From SZUA-36 sp963753105 (GTDB lineage: Bacteria > Pseudomonadota > Gammaproteobacteria > Xanthomonadales > SZUA-36), in NCBI GenBank assembly GCA_963753105.1, contig CAVWBD010000004.1, positions 1 to 64,000 on the forward strand: a stretch of DNA of 64,000 nucleotides, read 5' to 3'. The position numbers were made by a program, and so were the translations under genes. The notes beneath the pieces were generated by a model. The model was not told the DNA's origin and did no database searches. It worked only from the letters and a program-made list of their open reading frames with translations. Positions 45,808 through 55,318 of the stretch are shown here, piece by piece. Within the stretch, counting starts at the first letter, position 1, and each line of letters starts with the position of its first letter.

Positions 45808-45818
45808 GGAGGACTATC

Positions 45819-47057
45819 ATGGCATCTTTTCCTCTACCACTCGCTGAACTTCTCGGCCACTGGGGTTCCTACGTCATTTACGCGCTGGTCGGTATCGCCT
45901 TTGGCTTTACGCTCGAGAGCGCCGGTTTTGGCAATTCGAAACTGCTGGCCGCGCAGTTCTATTTCAAGGACATGCGTGTATTCAAGGTCATGTTCACGGC
46001 CATTATCGTGGCCATGACCCTGGTGTTTCTGTCCTCGTCGCTTCGGGCTTTGTGGACTACAACCTGATCTGGGTGCCACCCACCTATCTGTGGCCCGGCA
46101 TCGTCGGCGGCCTGATCATGGGTGTCGGCTTCATCATCGGTGGTTTTTGCCCCGGTACGTCACTGGTCGGTATGGCCACGGGCAAACTGGACGCGATCAT
46201 GTTCGTGGCGGGCGTGCTGTTCGGCATCTACATGTTCGGTGAAACCGTCGGCAACTTCGCGGTGTTCTTTGAAAGCTCCTACATGGGCCGCTTTACCCTG
46301 CCTGAGTTGTTTGGTGCGAGCTATGGCGTGGTCGTTCTGAGTATCGTGATTGTTGCACTGGCCTTGTTCCTGGTCGCGGAAAAAGTCGAAGCCGCGGTCA
46401 ATGGTACGCCGAATGAGGCTTTGCCCGGCTTGGAGCAAGCCAGCCGCCGGTGCATTGGTCGCCCTGGCAGGTAGTTTCATGGTGATTGGTCAGCCCGACA
46501 ACGGGGACCGCTGGCAGAAGATCGCGGATGAAGCGCAGGTACAGCTGGATCAAAGGCAAGTACAAATCGCACCTGCCGAATTGTTGACCTATATGAACGA
46601 CTCCAATATCAAGGTCATGCTGCTGGATGTACGTGACGAACGGGATTACAACCAGTTCCATCTGCGTGGCGCGGTCCACGTGCCACTGGACCAGGTCCAG
46701 GAAAAGGCCAGGGAATTGCAGTTTGAGCTGGCCAATACGCTGTTTGTCACCATCAGCAACGATGAGGCGGCAGCCACCGAGGCCTGGAAGATACTGAAAG
46801 CGGAAAGTGTACCGAACGTATACATACTGGAAGGTGGTATCAACGGCTGGTTGGATACCTATGCCCATGACAGCTTTGGTGAGGGAGATCACGTGGGTAA
46901 CCGGCAGCCCGGGCAGCTGGCGTACCGTTTCAACGCGGCTACCGGTGACCGGCACCAGGCTGCGGATCCGAATCCGCACGTGCTGCTGGATCTCAGTTAT
47001 GAACCCAAGGTCATCCTCGAGCTGAAGCGTGCACCGACCGGTGGTGGTTGCGGCTGA
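45819..47057 (+). CDS. YeeE/YedE transporter half fused to a rhodanese-like domain (two frameshifts)
   Basis: The N-terminal part has membrane helices with FGFTLESAGFGNSKLLAAQF and, after a frame break near 46045, GVGFIIGGFCPGTSLVGMA, the second conserved cysteine motif of the family. A break near 46445 connects to a further hydrophobic helix (AAGALVALAGSFMVIGQP) and a rhodanese domain (VMLLDVRDERDYNQFHLRGA). The usual active-site cysteine loop is replaced by LFVTISNDEAAATEAW, so sulfurtransferase activity is doubtful. The extreme C-terminus is GGGCG. The total is about 412 residues if fused; two separate proteins are also possible. Confidence 0.8.
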
Positions 47058-47072
47058 TATCAATAAGGCAGT

Positions 47073-47102
47073 AAGGGGTCAGGTTCAAGAACCTGACCCC
47101 TT
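47073..47102. terminator. Perfect 14-base inverted repeat after the otr operon
   Basis: AAGGGGTCAGGTTC and GAACCTGACCCCTT with a two-base spacer form a long hairpin, but only a short ATTT follows. It may be a terminator or the edge of a small palindromic element. It lies between the otr operon and a gene of different composition. Confidence 0.6.
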
Positions 47103-47149
47103 ATTTGGCAGCAAATAAGTGATGGAGTGAGAAACAGGAAACAACTTTT

Positions 47150-48808
47150 ATGTTTCTATCAGTACTGCATTATTTCAATCGACTGCCTTCCTGGGCACTG
47201 ATATCTATTTCTGCACTCGGTGTCGGGTTACATGCTCCCGGATTCGGGGTAAACCTGTTGGGCCTCGTCGCCTATTTCCCCCTTCTTGTTGTATTGGATC
47301 GAATCCACCAATCTTCCGCCCCCCTTGGAAAAAAAGCCTTCCATACCCTCCTGGCCTGCTGGGGAGTCGGGGTTGGATTCGGCGCCATTGGCCTACACTG
47401 GATGATCTTTGCGATTCATGTCTTTGGCCATTTGCCCTGGATCGTGGCCGTCGCAATCACCGCACTGGTGTATGGGTTCGCTGTCGGGATAACGCTGTTT
47501 GTCCTGTGCGGTTTACCCCTGTTTTTTGTACGCAGATGGGGGTGGTGGGACCTTCCTGTGCGCCTGATGTTTATTGTATTGCTCGATCCCTTTTACCCCC
47601 GGTTACTGCAGTGGTCGTTCGGAGGATTCACGTTTTCGGCGATCCCCTGGATTGCACAGGTCGCAGATGTCGTCGGAGAATGGGGGCTCAGTTTTTATGC
47701 CATGGGAATGAACTTATTGTTGCTCCTCTTTTGGCGATGGAAAATATCAGGTCCCAATATTGAGCTGCGCATTATCCGTAGGGTGAGTGTTGTTTTTGGC
47801 CTCCTGCTTCTTGTTGGAGTGGGCTACGGAGTATTGCGTGAGGCCCAATTACACCCGCGACTAGCAGAAGGTGCTTCACTTCATGTTGCGGCCATTCAAC
47901 CCAACTTCTCGCTAAATCGTATTGCAGTCAATCCCAATTTGTCCTACTCAAACCGTAAAAAGAACGTCGTGGAGCTTCTCAAAGACTCGCAAAAAGCCCT
48001 GAATGAGTTTCCAGGAAACTCGTCGGTTCCCAAACTCGTTGTTTGGCCTGAATCGACTTATCCTTTTTACTTTTTTCAGAAGGATACAGCCCGGGAAATG
48101 GTTGAAAAATTTGCGCGTAAGGAAGATACAGCGATCCTCCTGGCTTCGGTGGACAGTCAGGAAACTCCGGAAGGTCGCCAAAAGTCGGGGCTTTCGATAT
48201 TGATTGGGCCCGACGGTGAAGTTCGCGGAAGCTACGCAAAAATCATCCTGATGCCATTCGGGGAATATATTCCCTGGGGTAATGAGTTTCCTGCATATCG
48301 TCGATGGCTGAAAAAAACGATTCCCTCGATCGGCTTGTTCGAGCCTGGAACTGAATTCACCGTGTATGAGCTGTCAGAGGATATTCAATTTTCCGGGGCA
48401 ATTTGTTTTGATGTTTTCTCAGGCTCTGTTGTTCGGAATATGGTTCGCAATGGAGCGTCCTTTGTAGTGAATCTGAGTAACCTGGCCTGGTATGGTTACA
48501 CGAATGCCTCCCGGCAACTGGAAATGATGGTCCGCTGGCGCGCAATCGAGAACCGGGTTCCGATGCTCTATGTTTCGAATAATGGGGAAACCATGTTTAT
48601 CGACCCCTTAGGGGATAAAATGGGAGAAACGCTAGGTTTGTTTGAGCAGGATAGCTTGTCCAGAACAATCATTTTACAGCGACATTTTTCATTTTATCGA
48701 GAATACAAAGAGTGGATACATTTAGCTGCTGGCTTCTTGTTTCTAATGACTTTGCTGCTTGCCCAGAGATACGGGCAGATCTTTAGTACACCAGAAGCCA
48801 GTGAGTAG
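47150..48808 (+). CDS. Apolipoprotein N-acyltransferase (Lnt) homologue
   Basis: The 552-residue protein has six to seven N-terminal membrane segments, a periplasmic nitrilase-fold domain from about residue 245, and a final membrane helix. The catalytic triad is visible as Glu in LVVWPESTYPF, Lys in SYAKIILMPFGEYIPWG, and Cys in SGAICFDVFSG. Lnt adds the third acyl chain to lipoproteins. The base composition is more AT-rich than neighbouring genes, and there is no ybeX or leuS context, so this is likely an additional or acquired copy. It is intact. Confidence 0.85.
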   Translation: MFLSVLHYFNRLPSWALISISALGVGLHAPGFGVNLLGLVAYFPLLVVLDRIHQSSAPLGKKAFHTLLACWGVGVGFGAIGLHWMIFAIHVFGHLPWIVAVAITALVYGFAVGITLFVLCGLPLFFVRRWGWWDLPVRLMFIVLLDPFYPRLLQWSFGGFTFSAIPWIAQVADVVGEWGLSFYAMGMNLLLLLFWRWKISGPNIELRIIRRVSVVFGLLLLVGVGYGVLREAQLHPRLAEGASLHVAAIQPNFSLNRIAVNPNLSYSNRKKNVVELLKDSQKALNEFPGNSSVPKLVVWPESTYPFYFFQKDTAREMVEKFARKEDTAILLASVDSQETPEGRQKSGLSILIGPDGEVRGSYAKIILMPFGEYIPWGNEFPAYRRWLKKTIPSIGLFEPGTEFTVYELSEDIQFSGAICFDVFSGSVVRNMVRNGASFVVNLSNLAWYGYTNASRQLEMMVRWRAIENRVPMLYVSNNGETMFIDPLGDKMGETLGLFEQDSLSRTIILQRHFSFYREYKEWIHLAAGFLFLMTLLLAQRYGQIFSTPEASE

Positions 48809-49309
48809 TATCGGATCATCAAAAATTGCACCTTGCGGGTGTCGGCTCTCCGGTGATAAGCAGACGTTCATCAAGCAAGGAACTCAACAACTCTGGTGAC
48901 GGCTAACGGCCAACAGCCGCCCATCGGAAACTTCCAAGACCGCCGCCAACAAATACACCTGAGATTGATTGCTAAAGTTTGCTCACCGTGATTTGAATAA
49001 TCGGTTTAGCCGTCAACCGCGACAAGGTTATCTTCCAGGTAGAAAGCGGTACGCTTTTAGAACTCCATATGATGCCCGTCATGAGCCCCTGACCCAATAG
49101 CCGTTAAGATCGTATATCGTTAATATATTATTATCTAAAATTTTAACTTGCTATTTTATCTATGTAATGATAAAACGTGTATAGTTATTGTATATTTATA
49201 TATTTTGCGCAGCAATTCTGAGAGCCTGGGCCTTATCCAACAAACATCAGTAAAACGCCCAAGCAGCAAAATAAACCACAAATGAAATTCAATAGAGGAA
49301 ATTAAGAAG
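48809..49309. other. 500-base gap without a supported gene
   Basis: The first half is of average composition with no conserved frame. From about 49095 the sequence is strongly AT-rich (TATATATT-like), consistent with a promoter for the SnoaL-like gene. No repeat was recognised. Confidence 0.5.
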
Positions 49310-49870
49310 ATGAAAAAGAATATCGCGACGTTAGGGTTGCTCATCTGCGTTTTGCTACTGCCCTTGGCGGCAAACGCCAAAAGTAATTCCAGTAACCTGA
49401 ATAAGGAGCGACTGGAAGTTGGTCGAGCGCTGATCGAGGTGACATTCGACAACCTGGATTCCATTATTCCTTATTACACCGATGACATTGAGTATCACGA
49501 TCCCATTGTCGATATTCATGGAATTCAGGATATGTCTGAATTCCTCTACCGCTTGTTCGGCTCCACCCCTGACCTGATCACTGAGGTGGAGGATCAAATT
49601 ACCATTGACGGCATCTACACTTCGACCTGGACCATGAGGGGTATTTTTATTGCCGATCCCAATGACCCTGAAAATTCAGGTGTTCCTTACGAGGCCAAAG
49701 GCATGTCAATTATCAAGTTTCGCGACAAAACTACCGATGTCTATTATCAACGCGATTACTACACAGAAGGGGACATCATGATTGCCATTCCGGGGTTAGA
49801 CGGGGCGGTCTATGGTTTCAGGGCATTTTATCTATGTGCCGTTGATCCGAATTTCGTGTGCCCGTTTTAA
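49310..49870 (+). CDS. Secreted SnoaL/NTF2-like protein
   Basis: The 186-residue protein has a signal peptide (LGLLICVLLLPLAANA). A domain with the SnoaL-like pattern follows: EVTFDNLDSIIPYYTDDIEYHDPI, EFLYRLFGSTPDL, YTSTWTMRGIF and EAKGMSIIKFRDKTTDVYYQRDYYTEGDIM. Such cone-fold proteins are enzymes or binding proteins for small hydrophobic ligands; the ligand is unknown. It is followed by the DUF4397 gene on the same strand. Both have unusual composition and may be an acquired pair. Confidence 0.75.
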   Translation: MKKNIATLGLLICVLLLPLAANAKSNSSNLNKERLEVGRALIEVTFDNLDSIIPYYTDDIEYHDPIVDIHGIQDMSEFLYRLFGSTPDLITEVEDQITIDGIYTSTWTMRGIFIADPNDPENSGVPYEAKGMSIIKFRDKTTDVYYQRDYYTEGDIMIAIPGLDGAVYGFRAFYLCAVDPNFVCPF

Positions 49871-49964
49871 ACGTTTTAAATTGAGCATCTGCGTAATTAT
49901 CACAACTAACTGATCGGGCACACGAAGGAGTCGTGTGCCAATTAATACCAATTGGAGAGATCAC

Positions 49965-50732
49965 ATGTATCAAGCTTTAAGACTGTTAGCCGTTTCAGCG
50001 CTACTTGTTATAACGGCAAACCCAGCGACGGCAGCGGATGACGATGCACAGTTGTATGTCCTGCATGGTGTTCCCGGCCTCACAGTGGACGTTTATGTCA
50101 ATGGCGCACTTAAACTGGATGATTTTACTCCCGGTACACTAGCCGGCCCGCTTCCACTTCCAGCCGGAACTTACTCGGTGGCACTCACCGCTTCTGATGC
50201 TGTCGATGACAGCAGTCCAATTCTCGGCCCAATCGATTTGCCATTGGCTGCGGGCATGAATTACACAGCCGCTGCTCACTTGGATGCTACGGGCAATCCA
50301 ACTGCATCACTTTTCACCAACGACACAGGTGCGGCTTCCGACGGGGAAGGTAAACTGAGCATACGGCATATCGCGGCCAATGCCGAGGGTGTCGAGATAG
50401 TAGCCAACGGTTCTCTCAGCCTTGGCACGTTCAACAATGGCCAGGAGTTGGGCCCGTTTGCGCTGCCTGCTGACACCTACTCGGCTGAAATTAAAGCCGG
50501 AGCGGTTACTGTGCCGCCTACGCCTACAGACGTCCCGGTGACCACTGGTGAGAACATCATCGTCTACGCATGGGGCGATGCCGGACAAGGTTCGGTGAAC
50601 CTCGCACTGCAGACCGTTGTCCTTGAAGCATCTCGTGCAGCACCAATTCCAACCCTGGGAACTCTCAGCCTGATGGCGTTGATCATGTTGGTGGTTGGTG
50701 TCGGCGCATTTAGCCTACGGCGCTTCGCCTGA
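49965..50732 (+). CDS. DUF4397 protein with IPTL-CTERM sorting signal
   Basis: The ATG at 49965 follows TTGGAGAG and opens a signal peptide (ALLVITANPATAADD). The middle is a DUF4397 domain in two halves (YVLHGVPGLTVDVYVNG and LSIRHIAANAEGVEIVANG). The C-terminus is IPTLGTLSLMALIMLVVGVG with an arginine-rich end, an IPTL-CTERM signal recognised by an exosortase (XrtH-type). It is thus an extracellular or surface protein processed at the membrane. No exosortase gene is in this window. Confidence 0.87.
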   Translation: MYQALRLLAVSALLVITANPATAADDDAQLYVLHGVPGLTVDVYVNGALKLDDFTPGTLAGPLPLPAGTYSVALTASDAVDDSSPILGPIDLPLAAGMNYTAAAHLDATGNPTASLFTNDTGAASDGEGKLSIRHIAANAEGVEIVANGSLSLGTFNNGQELGPFALPADTYSAEIKAGAVTVPPTPTDVPVTTGENIIVYAWGDAGQGSVNLALQTVVLEASRAAPIPTLGTLSLMALIMLVVGVGAFSLRRFA

Positions 50733-50823
50733 TCCAACGCGAGGTTGCTTTGAATCTGGTTTTAAAAGAGTTTTGGTGCAGTACTGAATTATTTTGTCAG
50801 GTTTGTCAAAATCGAGTTTACGG

Positions 50824-50849
50824 AAAAGGGGCCATTTGGCCCCTTTTTT
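50824..50849. terminator. Rho-independent terminator after the DUF4397 gene
   Basis: AAAAGGGGCC/GGCCCCTTTT stem with an ATTT loop and six T. Confidence 0.9.
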
Positions 50850-50900
50850 GTGGTGGGCAAGAAGTGTCAGCTGACTTGGCAATGGCCTCAGTAAACTGAG

Positions 50901-51119
50901 CTAGTAGATTGAAACCGAATTGCCAAATAAATTAGCAACCCGGTATCGAATGCAGCGGTTATTTTCGTCAACTTCATTATTAAGAATCAATCCATAATTC
51001 GCTAATCTCATCTGGGTTAGCTGGTACCTCGGAACCTTCTTTCCTTGGGTGAAGGTAACGATAATTTCATCACCACTGCCATTGATGGATTTCTCTCGCC
51101 GACTTGCGGAGGTCCACAA
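50901..51119 (-). CDS. Possible small hypothetical protein or gene remnant
   Basis: The open frame from a TTG at 51119 encodes 72 residues including GDEIIVTFTQGKKVPRYQL and LANYGLILNNEVDENNRCI, which looks coding-like. There is no clear ribosome site, and a stop precedes it by five codons. It could be the tail of a decayed gene. No family was recognised. Confidence 0.3.
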   Translation of the reverse strand: MWTSASRREKSINGSGDEIIVTFTQGKKVPRYQLTQMRLANYGLILNNEVDENNRCIRYRVANLFGNSVSIY

Positions 51120-51267
51120 TTGGCCGTTAGCGCCCTGTCATCGCGCTGGAATTTGTGGGAATCTTATAACCGCTAAGTGGTCAGGACATGCTCTTCAAAT
51201 TCGGGTATGGCTTGTTGCAGAAACCGGCCAGGAGCCGATGTTCATGTTGGCTGTTCTGAATGTTACT

Positions 51268-53781
51268 TTAGCTAAGGTCTTGCGGCTCAAACGAAATAAT
51301 TTCCTGCCACATTGTGTCTACTTCTATCGTGCCGGGTGATAGAACAACAAGGTCGCCAGGCCGTGCCATGTCCAAAACCTGGCGGGCTCCATCTTCCGGG
51401 TTTGTCACGACAGTTATACAATCTTCCGTTACACCCGCCTCCAGTAAAGCCGACTTCATCAGAGCAGACACTTCATCCGGCTCCCGGCCATGCAAATTTG
51501 GATAGCTTCGGCAGGCAAAGTAGTCAAAATGGTTCTTTGCCAAACGGGTGAATTCTGAAATCTCCTGGTCGGTACGATTACCGCCTCTGCTCAACAGCAA
51601 TATCCTGCGACCTGGCACATCCATTTGATCGGTGAAAGCGCAGAATTTCTCCATGCCATCCATATTGTGCGCATAGTCCATGATTATCGTGAACGGCAAT
51701 TCCCGGTATATGTTCAGCCGGCCTGGCGTATTTTCATAACAAGCTTCGAAACCGCTCAATCCCCGGCGTATGCTTTCGAGGTCCACACCGAGCGCATAGC
51801 AAGCACAAATGGCGTGTTGTGCATTGCTGATGTTGAAACGGGCCGTCCCGTTCAGGGTAGCCGGGATGGCGGCTACGGGAGTAACCGGCGACCGTAATCC
51901 ACCTGGTTCATACATCATGATCCATTCTTCGTCATTCTCAATTTCCAGCACACATGCGAAGGCTGATCCACCAGCTAATTCCCGGACCACCCGTTCTTCG
52001 GACTCCATAGAAGCCAGGTATACACGAACCCCAGCGGCAAACGGCAACATATTTCGGGTGGTCGAATAATCTGCGTTAAGAACGACAGCTTGACGCGCGC
52101 GTTCCATCACGCTGCGTTTCAGCGTCACCATTTCTTCCACTGTATCAATGCCATACTCGCCGATATGGTCATGAGTGACATTGAGACATACAGCCACATC
52201 ACACCAGTCGAACATAAACCCGCTGTGAGCAACCCCACCACGCGCAGTCTCAAGCACACAAACGTTGATGTCGCGGGATTCAAACAGGAGATGGTGTCCC
52301 TCAACGCCGGAAGAGTCACCTTTCTTATGCAAAGTCTCGTTGATGTAAACGCCACTGGTACTCGCCATCCCCGGTGAAAATCCAGCCGTCCGCATGACAC
52401 GTGTGATCATTCTTGAAGTCGTGGTCTTGCCGTTCGTGCCGGTGACTGCTATCAGCGGGGTTCGGCTTGGCGTTCCCGGTGGATACAACCAGCGTACGAA
52501 TCGCTCGGCTGCCATGGCCATCAGTTCTGGTTCGTTGATTAGTAGCCGATCCAGCTGAGGGGCAGGATCCAGGCTAACTACGGCACCGCCAGTGTCCGCC
52601 AGCGGACGACCCGGGTCTTGAGTCACCAGCGTGATATTGAGCAAACCTGTATTCAGGGTCCTTGATGTCTGCAGTGCCATATCCAGTATAGAATTGTGCA
52701 GCACAGAAACCTGTAGCGGTAAACCAAGAGCATCTATTGCGCAGACTAATTCGTTGTCGGCCAGTAATAAGTGAATCGTTGAACCGGTGATGTGTTTTTC
52801 GACAATGACTCGACGGCTGTCCTTCGAAGTCTGCGCAAATGCACGTGTCACCTCTGCTTCTGAGCCAAGTGCTGTATAGGTGTGGCCCACAGGTGGCTTC
52901 TTGTCGCGGGGCTTTCCGACCGGTTTGAGTACGACCGGGTAGCCAATCCTTTCGGCAGACCGGACTGCACGCCTGGCAGAAACGATATTACGAAACTCCC
53001 GGTCCTGTCTGGGTAAAGGCAACCCCAGCCCAAGCATGAATTGGTACAGCTTTTCCCGATCGAACAGCAATGGTGCCAGTTCCGGAGTTCGGTCGATACA
53101 CAGGGTGCCGTCGGTAATGTGTTGGTAACAGGAGTGCCCAAGCTTGAGCAAACCATTCCTGCGAATTCGAAAATCACCTTCCAGCACACCGTAGGGCTCG
53201 CGTTCCAGTTTGACGCAGGGTACATCCATCCTTGCTGCCGCATCGATAATGGCCAGGGCATCCAGTGGCAATACATGTTTCTTTGCCAAGGCAAGGAATG
53301 TCCCGTACATGTCTTTCAAGTCAGCTTCGGCAAGTTCACTGTTCGATTCCCATTCCAGTTCCGGAACCGATTCGTTCATAATGCGCAAGGCGAGTTCACC
53401 TGCATCTGAACCAGTTTCCAGGTGCTCAAATTCAAAGATCAGACGGCATTGGTTGACATCTGGACCTGGCAACACGGTCCTGAAGAAGACTCTATGGCCT
53501 GCGGCCTGTTGTGTTGCAAGTGCAATTTCAGTCACCCAAAGTCCTGCATCGAGCACTGGAGACGCCTCACTGGTACCAGGTTCATTCTCCCCTTCGGCAA
53601 AAACCTGTGGGACGTCGCAGCCCAGATCCTCCAGCTTGGTACGTATTGCCTGTAAGCAATCGGATCTTGTCAAATGGAGAATTTCCAGTTCTGCTGGTGA
53701 CAACTGTAGGAACCATTCGATTACCGTCTTATCTGACCGGCGATTTGGGCCAATATATCTTAATGATTCAATGATCTGCAT
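51268..53781 (-). CDS. Cyanophycin synthetase-like ligase (CphA family)
   Basis: The internal start MQIIESLRYIGPN at 53781 matches the N-terminus of CphA proteins and is preferred over the upstream frame. It has an N-terminal domain of about 200 residues and an ATP-grasp domain (RIGYPVVLKPVGKPRDKKP near residue 285, RVIVEKHITGSTIHLLL). A Mur-ligase domain follows, with P-loop LIAVTGTNGKTTTSRMI near residue 470 and DYAHNMDGMEKFCAF. The 837 residues are near the usual 870. The enzyme would polymerise aspartate-arginine or a related amide-linked polymer. No cyanophycinase gene is adjacent, so the exact product is open. Confidence 0.85.
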   Translation of the reverse strand: MQIIESLRYIGPNRRSDKTVIEWFLQLSPAELEILHLTRSDCLQAIRTKLEDLGCDVPQVFAEGENEPGTSEASPVLDAGLWVTEIALATQQAAGHRVFFRTVLPGPDVNQCRLIFEFEHLETGSDAGELALRIMNESVPELEWESNSELAEADLKDMYGTFLALAKKHVLPLDALAIIDAAARMDVPCVKLEREPYGVLEGDFRIRRNGLLKLGHSCYQHITDGTLCIDRTPELAPLLFDREKLYQFMLGLGLPLPRQDREFRNIVSARRAVRSAERIGYPVVLKPVGKPRDKKPPVGHTYTALGSEAEVTRAFAQTSKDSRRVIVEKHITGSTIHLLLADNELVCAIDALGLPLQVSVLHNSILDMALQTSRTLNTGLLNITLVTQDPGRPLADTGGAVVSLDPAPQLDRLLINEPELMAMAAERFVRWLYPPGTPSRTPLIAVTGTNGKTTTSRMITRVMRTAGFSPGMASTSGVYINETLHKKGDSSGVEGHHLLFESRDINVCVLETARGGVAHSGFMFDWCDVAVCLNVTHDHIGEYGIDTVEEMVTLKRSVMERARQAVVLNADYSTTRNMLPFAAGVRVYLASMESEERVVRELAGGSAFACVLEIENDEEWIMMYEPGGLRSPVTPVAAIPATLNGTARFNISNAQHAICACYALGVDLESIRRGLSGFEACYENTPGRLNIYRELPFTIIMDYAHNMDGMEKFCAFTDQMDVPGRRILLLSRGGNRTDQEISEFTRLAKNHFDYFACRSYPNLHGREPDEVSALMKSALLEAGVTEDCITVVTNPEDGARQVLDMARPGDLVVLSPGTIEVDTMWQEIISFEPQDLS

Positions 53782-54148
53782 GTTCTTCGCCGGGGTTTCG
53801 TTTGGAGACCGTGTGTTGGCAACCGGAACGCTACATTGCCAAAAACTCCTAAGTGTTGCGTGGCTGTTCCAATCAAGTCTGCAACAGACCACCGCACATG
53901 GTTGGGCTGGCCTGAATACTCTGGACCAAGGCTATGACGACTTGACCTCTTCAAGCTTCCGTTTCTGGCCGGATGCAGTCCTTTGCGTTGCTAAAAATCA
54001 CATTTTCGAATGGTTGCATGTCGCCGAACAGCGGACAGTCACCGAGTAGATTGGCGACGGGCAGCTAGCGGCCATATACGGACATCAAGGAAACTGTGTA
54101 GTGAAGCGGGTCCATTGGCCTTGTATTGACCGGTTCAATTCGGAATTC

Positions 54149-54517
54149 TTATTTCAGAACCAGTGATTTCTCATATTGCATAGGATGTTTCTTGAAGATC
54201 AGGTTTAATTCCCTGTCGTAACTAATCGTAATGGTCGTTTTACCACCGATTTTTTTCGCCGAGACATTTGCAGTCATATCATTCATTTCGTTGATCTGCA
54301 GTAATTTTATGACCTTGGCCTTGGCATCGTATTCGTTGGTTACCGGATTCGTTCTTTGGTCGGTTTCAACAGTATTTAATATGGAGTCTACAGATTTGGA
54401 TTCTATGGCTTGTGGAACATATTGAATCCCGATATACACGGCATAACCGAGCACTGCCAGGAAGATGATGGTGACGATGGCAGACGCACCTTTCTGTTGG
54501 GCTGGTGATTTGTTCAT
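54149..54517 (-). CDS. DUF4845 membrane-anchored protein
   Basis: The 122-residue protein has one N-terminal membrane helix (GASAIVTIIFLAVLGYAVYI) followed by IQYVPQAIESKSVDSILNTV, as in DUF4845 proteins near lepB/rnc in many gammaproteobacteria. A beta-rich periplasmic end follows. Here it stands alone, so the usual operon context is missing. The function is unknown. Confidence 0.75.
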   Translation of the reverse strand: MNKSPAQQKGASAIVTIIFLAVLGYAVYIGIQYVPQAIESKSVDSILNTVETDQRTNPVTNEYDAKAKVIKLLQINEMNDMTANVSAKKIGGKTTITISYDRELNLIFKKHPMQYEKSLVLK

Positions 54518-54761
54518 TTCAGCATTACTCCTCTTGAGAATCTTATCAAATCATATTTTTATTAAGAACTTCAATATTAATGTTTACGCCATACCCAAAG
54601 CCAGCAATGATTTTTGGTACTTTTGATAACAAAGGGTAGCAAACGACTAAGGGGCTGTTTTTGACGTTTGTGAGGGACTACTTCTGACCGTTTGCAGACT
54701 CCGTGAATGCTTTGTGGCTGTGATCTCAACCGGTCGAAAGCAGGTGCTTGCACAGGTATAG

Positions 54762-54792
54762 AATCGCGACCCGCTTAGCCGGTCCCTCCAAC
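54762..54792. repeat. Single degenerate REP
   Basis: AATCGCGACCC-GCTTAGCC-GGTCCCTCC is an inverted-orientation REP with a damaged hairpin. It overlaps the 3-prime end of the lipoprotein gene at 54775, which may have been altered by the insertion. Confidence 0.7.
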
Positions 54793-55188
54793 CGGGATGT
54801 CTCCCAAAAACCTGTTAGAAGTTGGTTGGCAGGATACCGAGTCTTTAAACTTGTTGTCCCGGGTCCAGACGATGATGACCAGGTCGTTGTCCGCTGGCAG
54901 TATTTGCCAGATTTTTGCAGATTTTGCCGGGCAGGCAAGATTCAGAATGGCGCGTCTCTGGTTCGCATTCCCGGGCATCGGTTCGGGTATTAGAAACCCC
55001 ACCCTCAACTCACCACGGTAGTCGCGGGCGCCCCTGAACAGCCAGCCGCCGGCCGTTGAACTCAGGCTTGCGATCGGGTTTTTGATGTAATAGGCGTTTG
55101 CCCAGGCAACGGATTCATAGGGGACGGGTTCGCCACGACCGCAGGCGGTCAGCAGTAGCACAAGTAACAAACTGAAGATGACTCTCAT
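54775..55188 (-). CDS. Hypothetical lipoprotein
   Basis: The 137-residue protein has a lipobox leader (IFSLLLVLLLTACGRGE) and a domain with GGWLFRGARDYRGELRVGFLIPEP, ILNLACPAKSAKIWQILP and DLVIIVWTRDNKF. No family is recognised. The last residues (GDIPVGGTG) are read from the REP sequence, so the original stop was probably shifted by REP insertion. Confidence 0.6.
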   Translation of the reverse strand: MRVIFSLLLVLLLTACGRGEPVPYESVAWANAYYIKNPIASLSSTAGGWLFRGARDYRGELRVGFLIPEPMPGNANQRRAILNLACPAKSAKIWQILPADNDLVIIVWTRDNKFKDSVSCQPTSNRFLGDIPVGGTG

Positions 55189-55318
55189 TATTATCGAAGC
55201 ATCCCTGCCTGGGCGGTTTGATCCGCTCCCCCTACGCGTATTCTATCCTATACGACGTTAAATGCGGTATGAAAATCAACGACCACGCAGCAGGTCTCTA
55301 GCAGCTTGTATGGGGTAA

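Noticed and set aside
47073..47102. Attachment site or IS end at the 14-base inverted repeat
   Set aside because: No integrase, transposase or direct repeat is associated. A terminator-like hairpin is the simpler reading.
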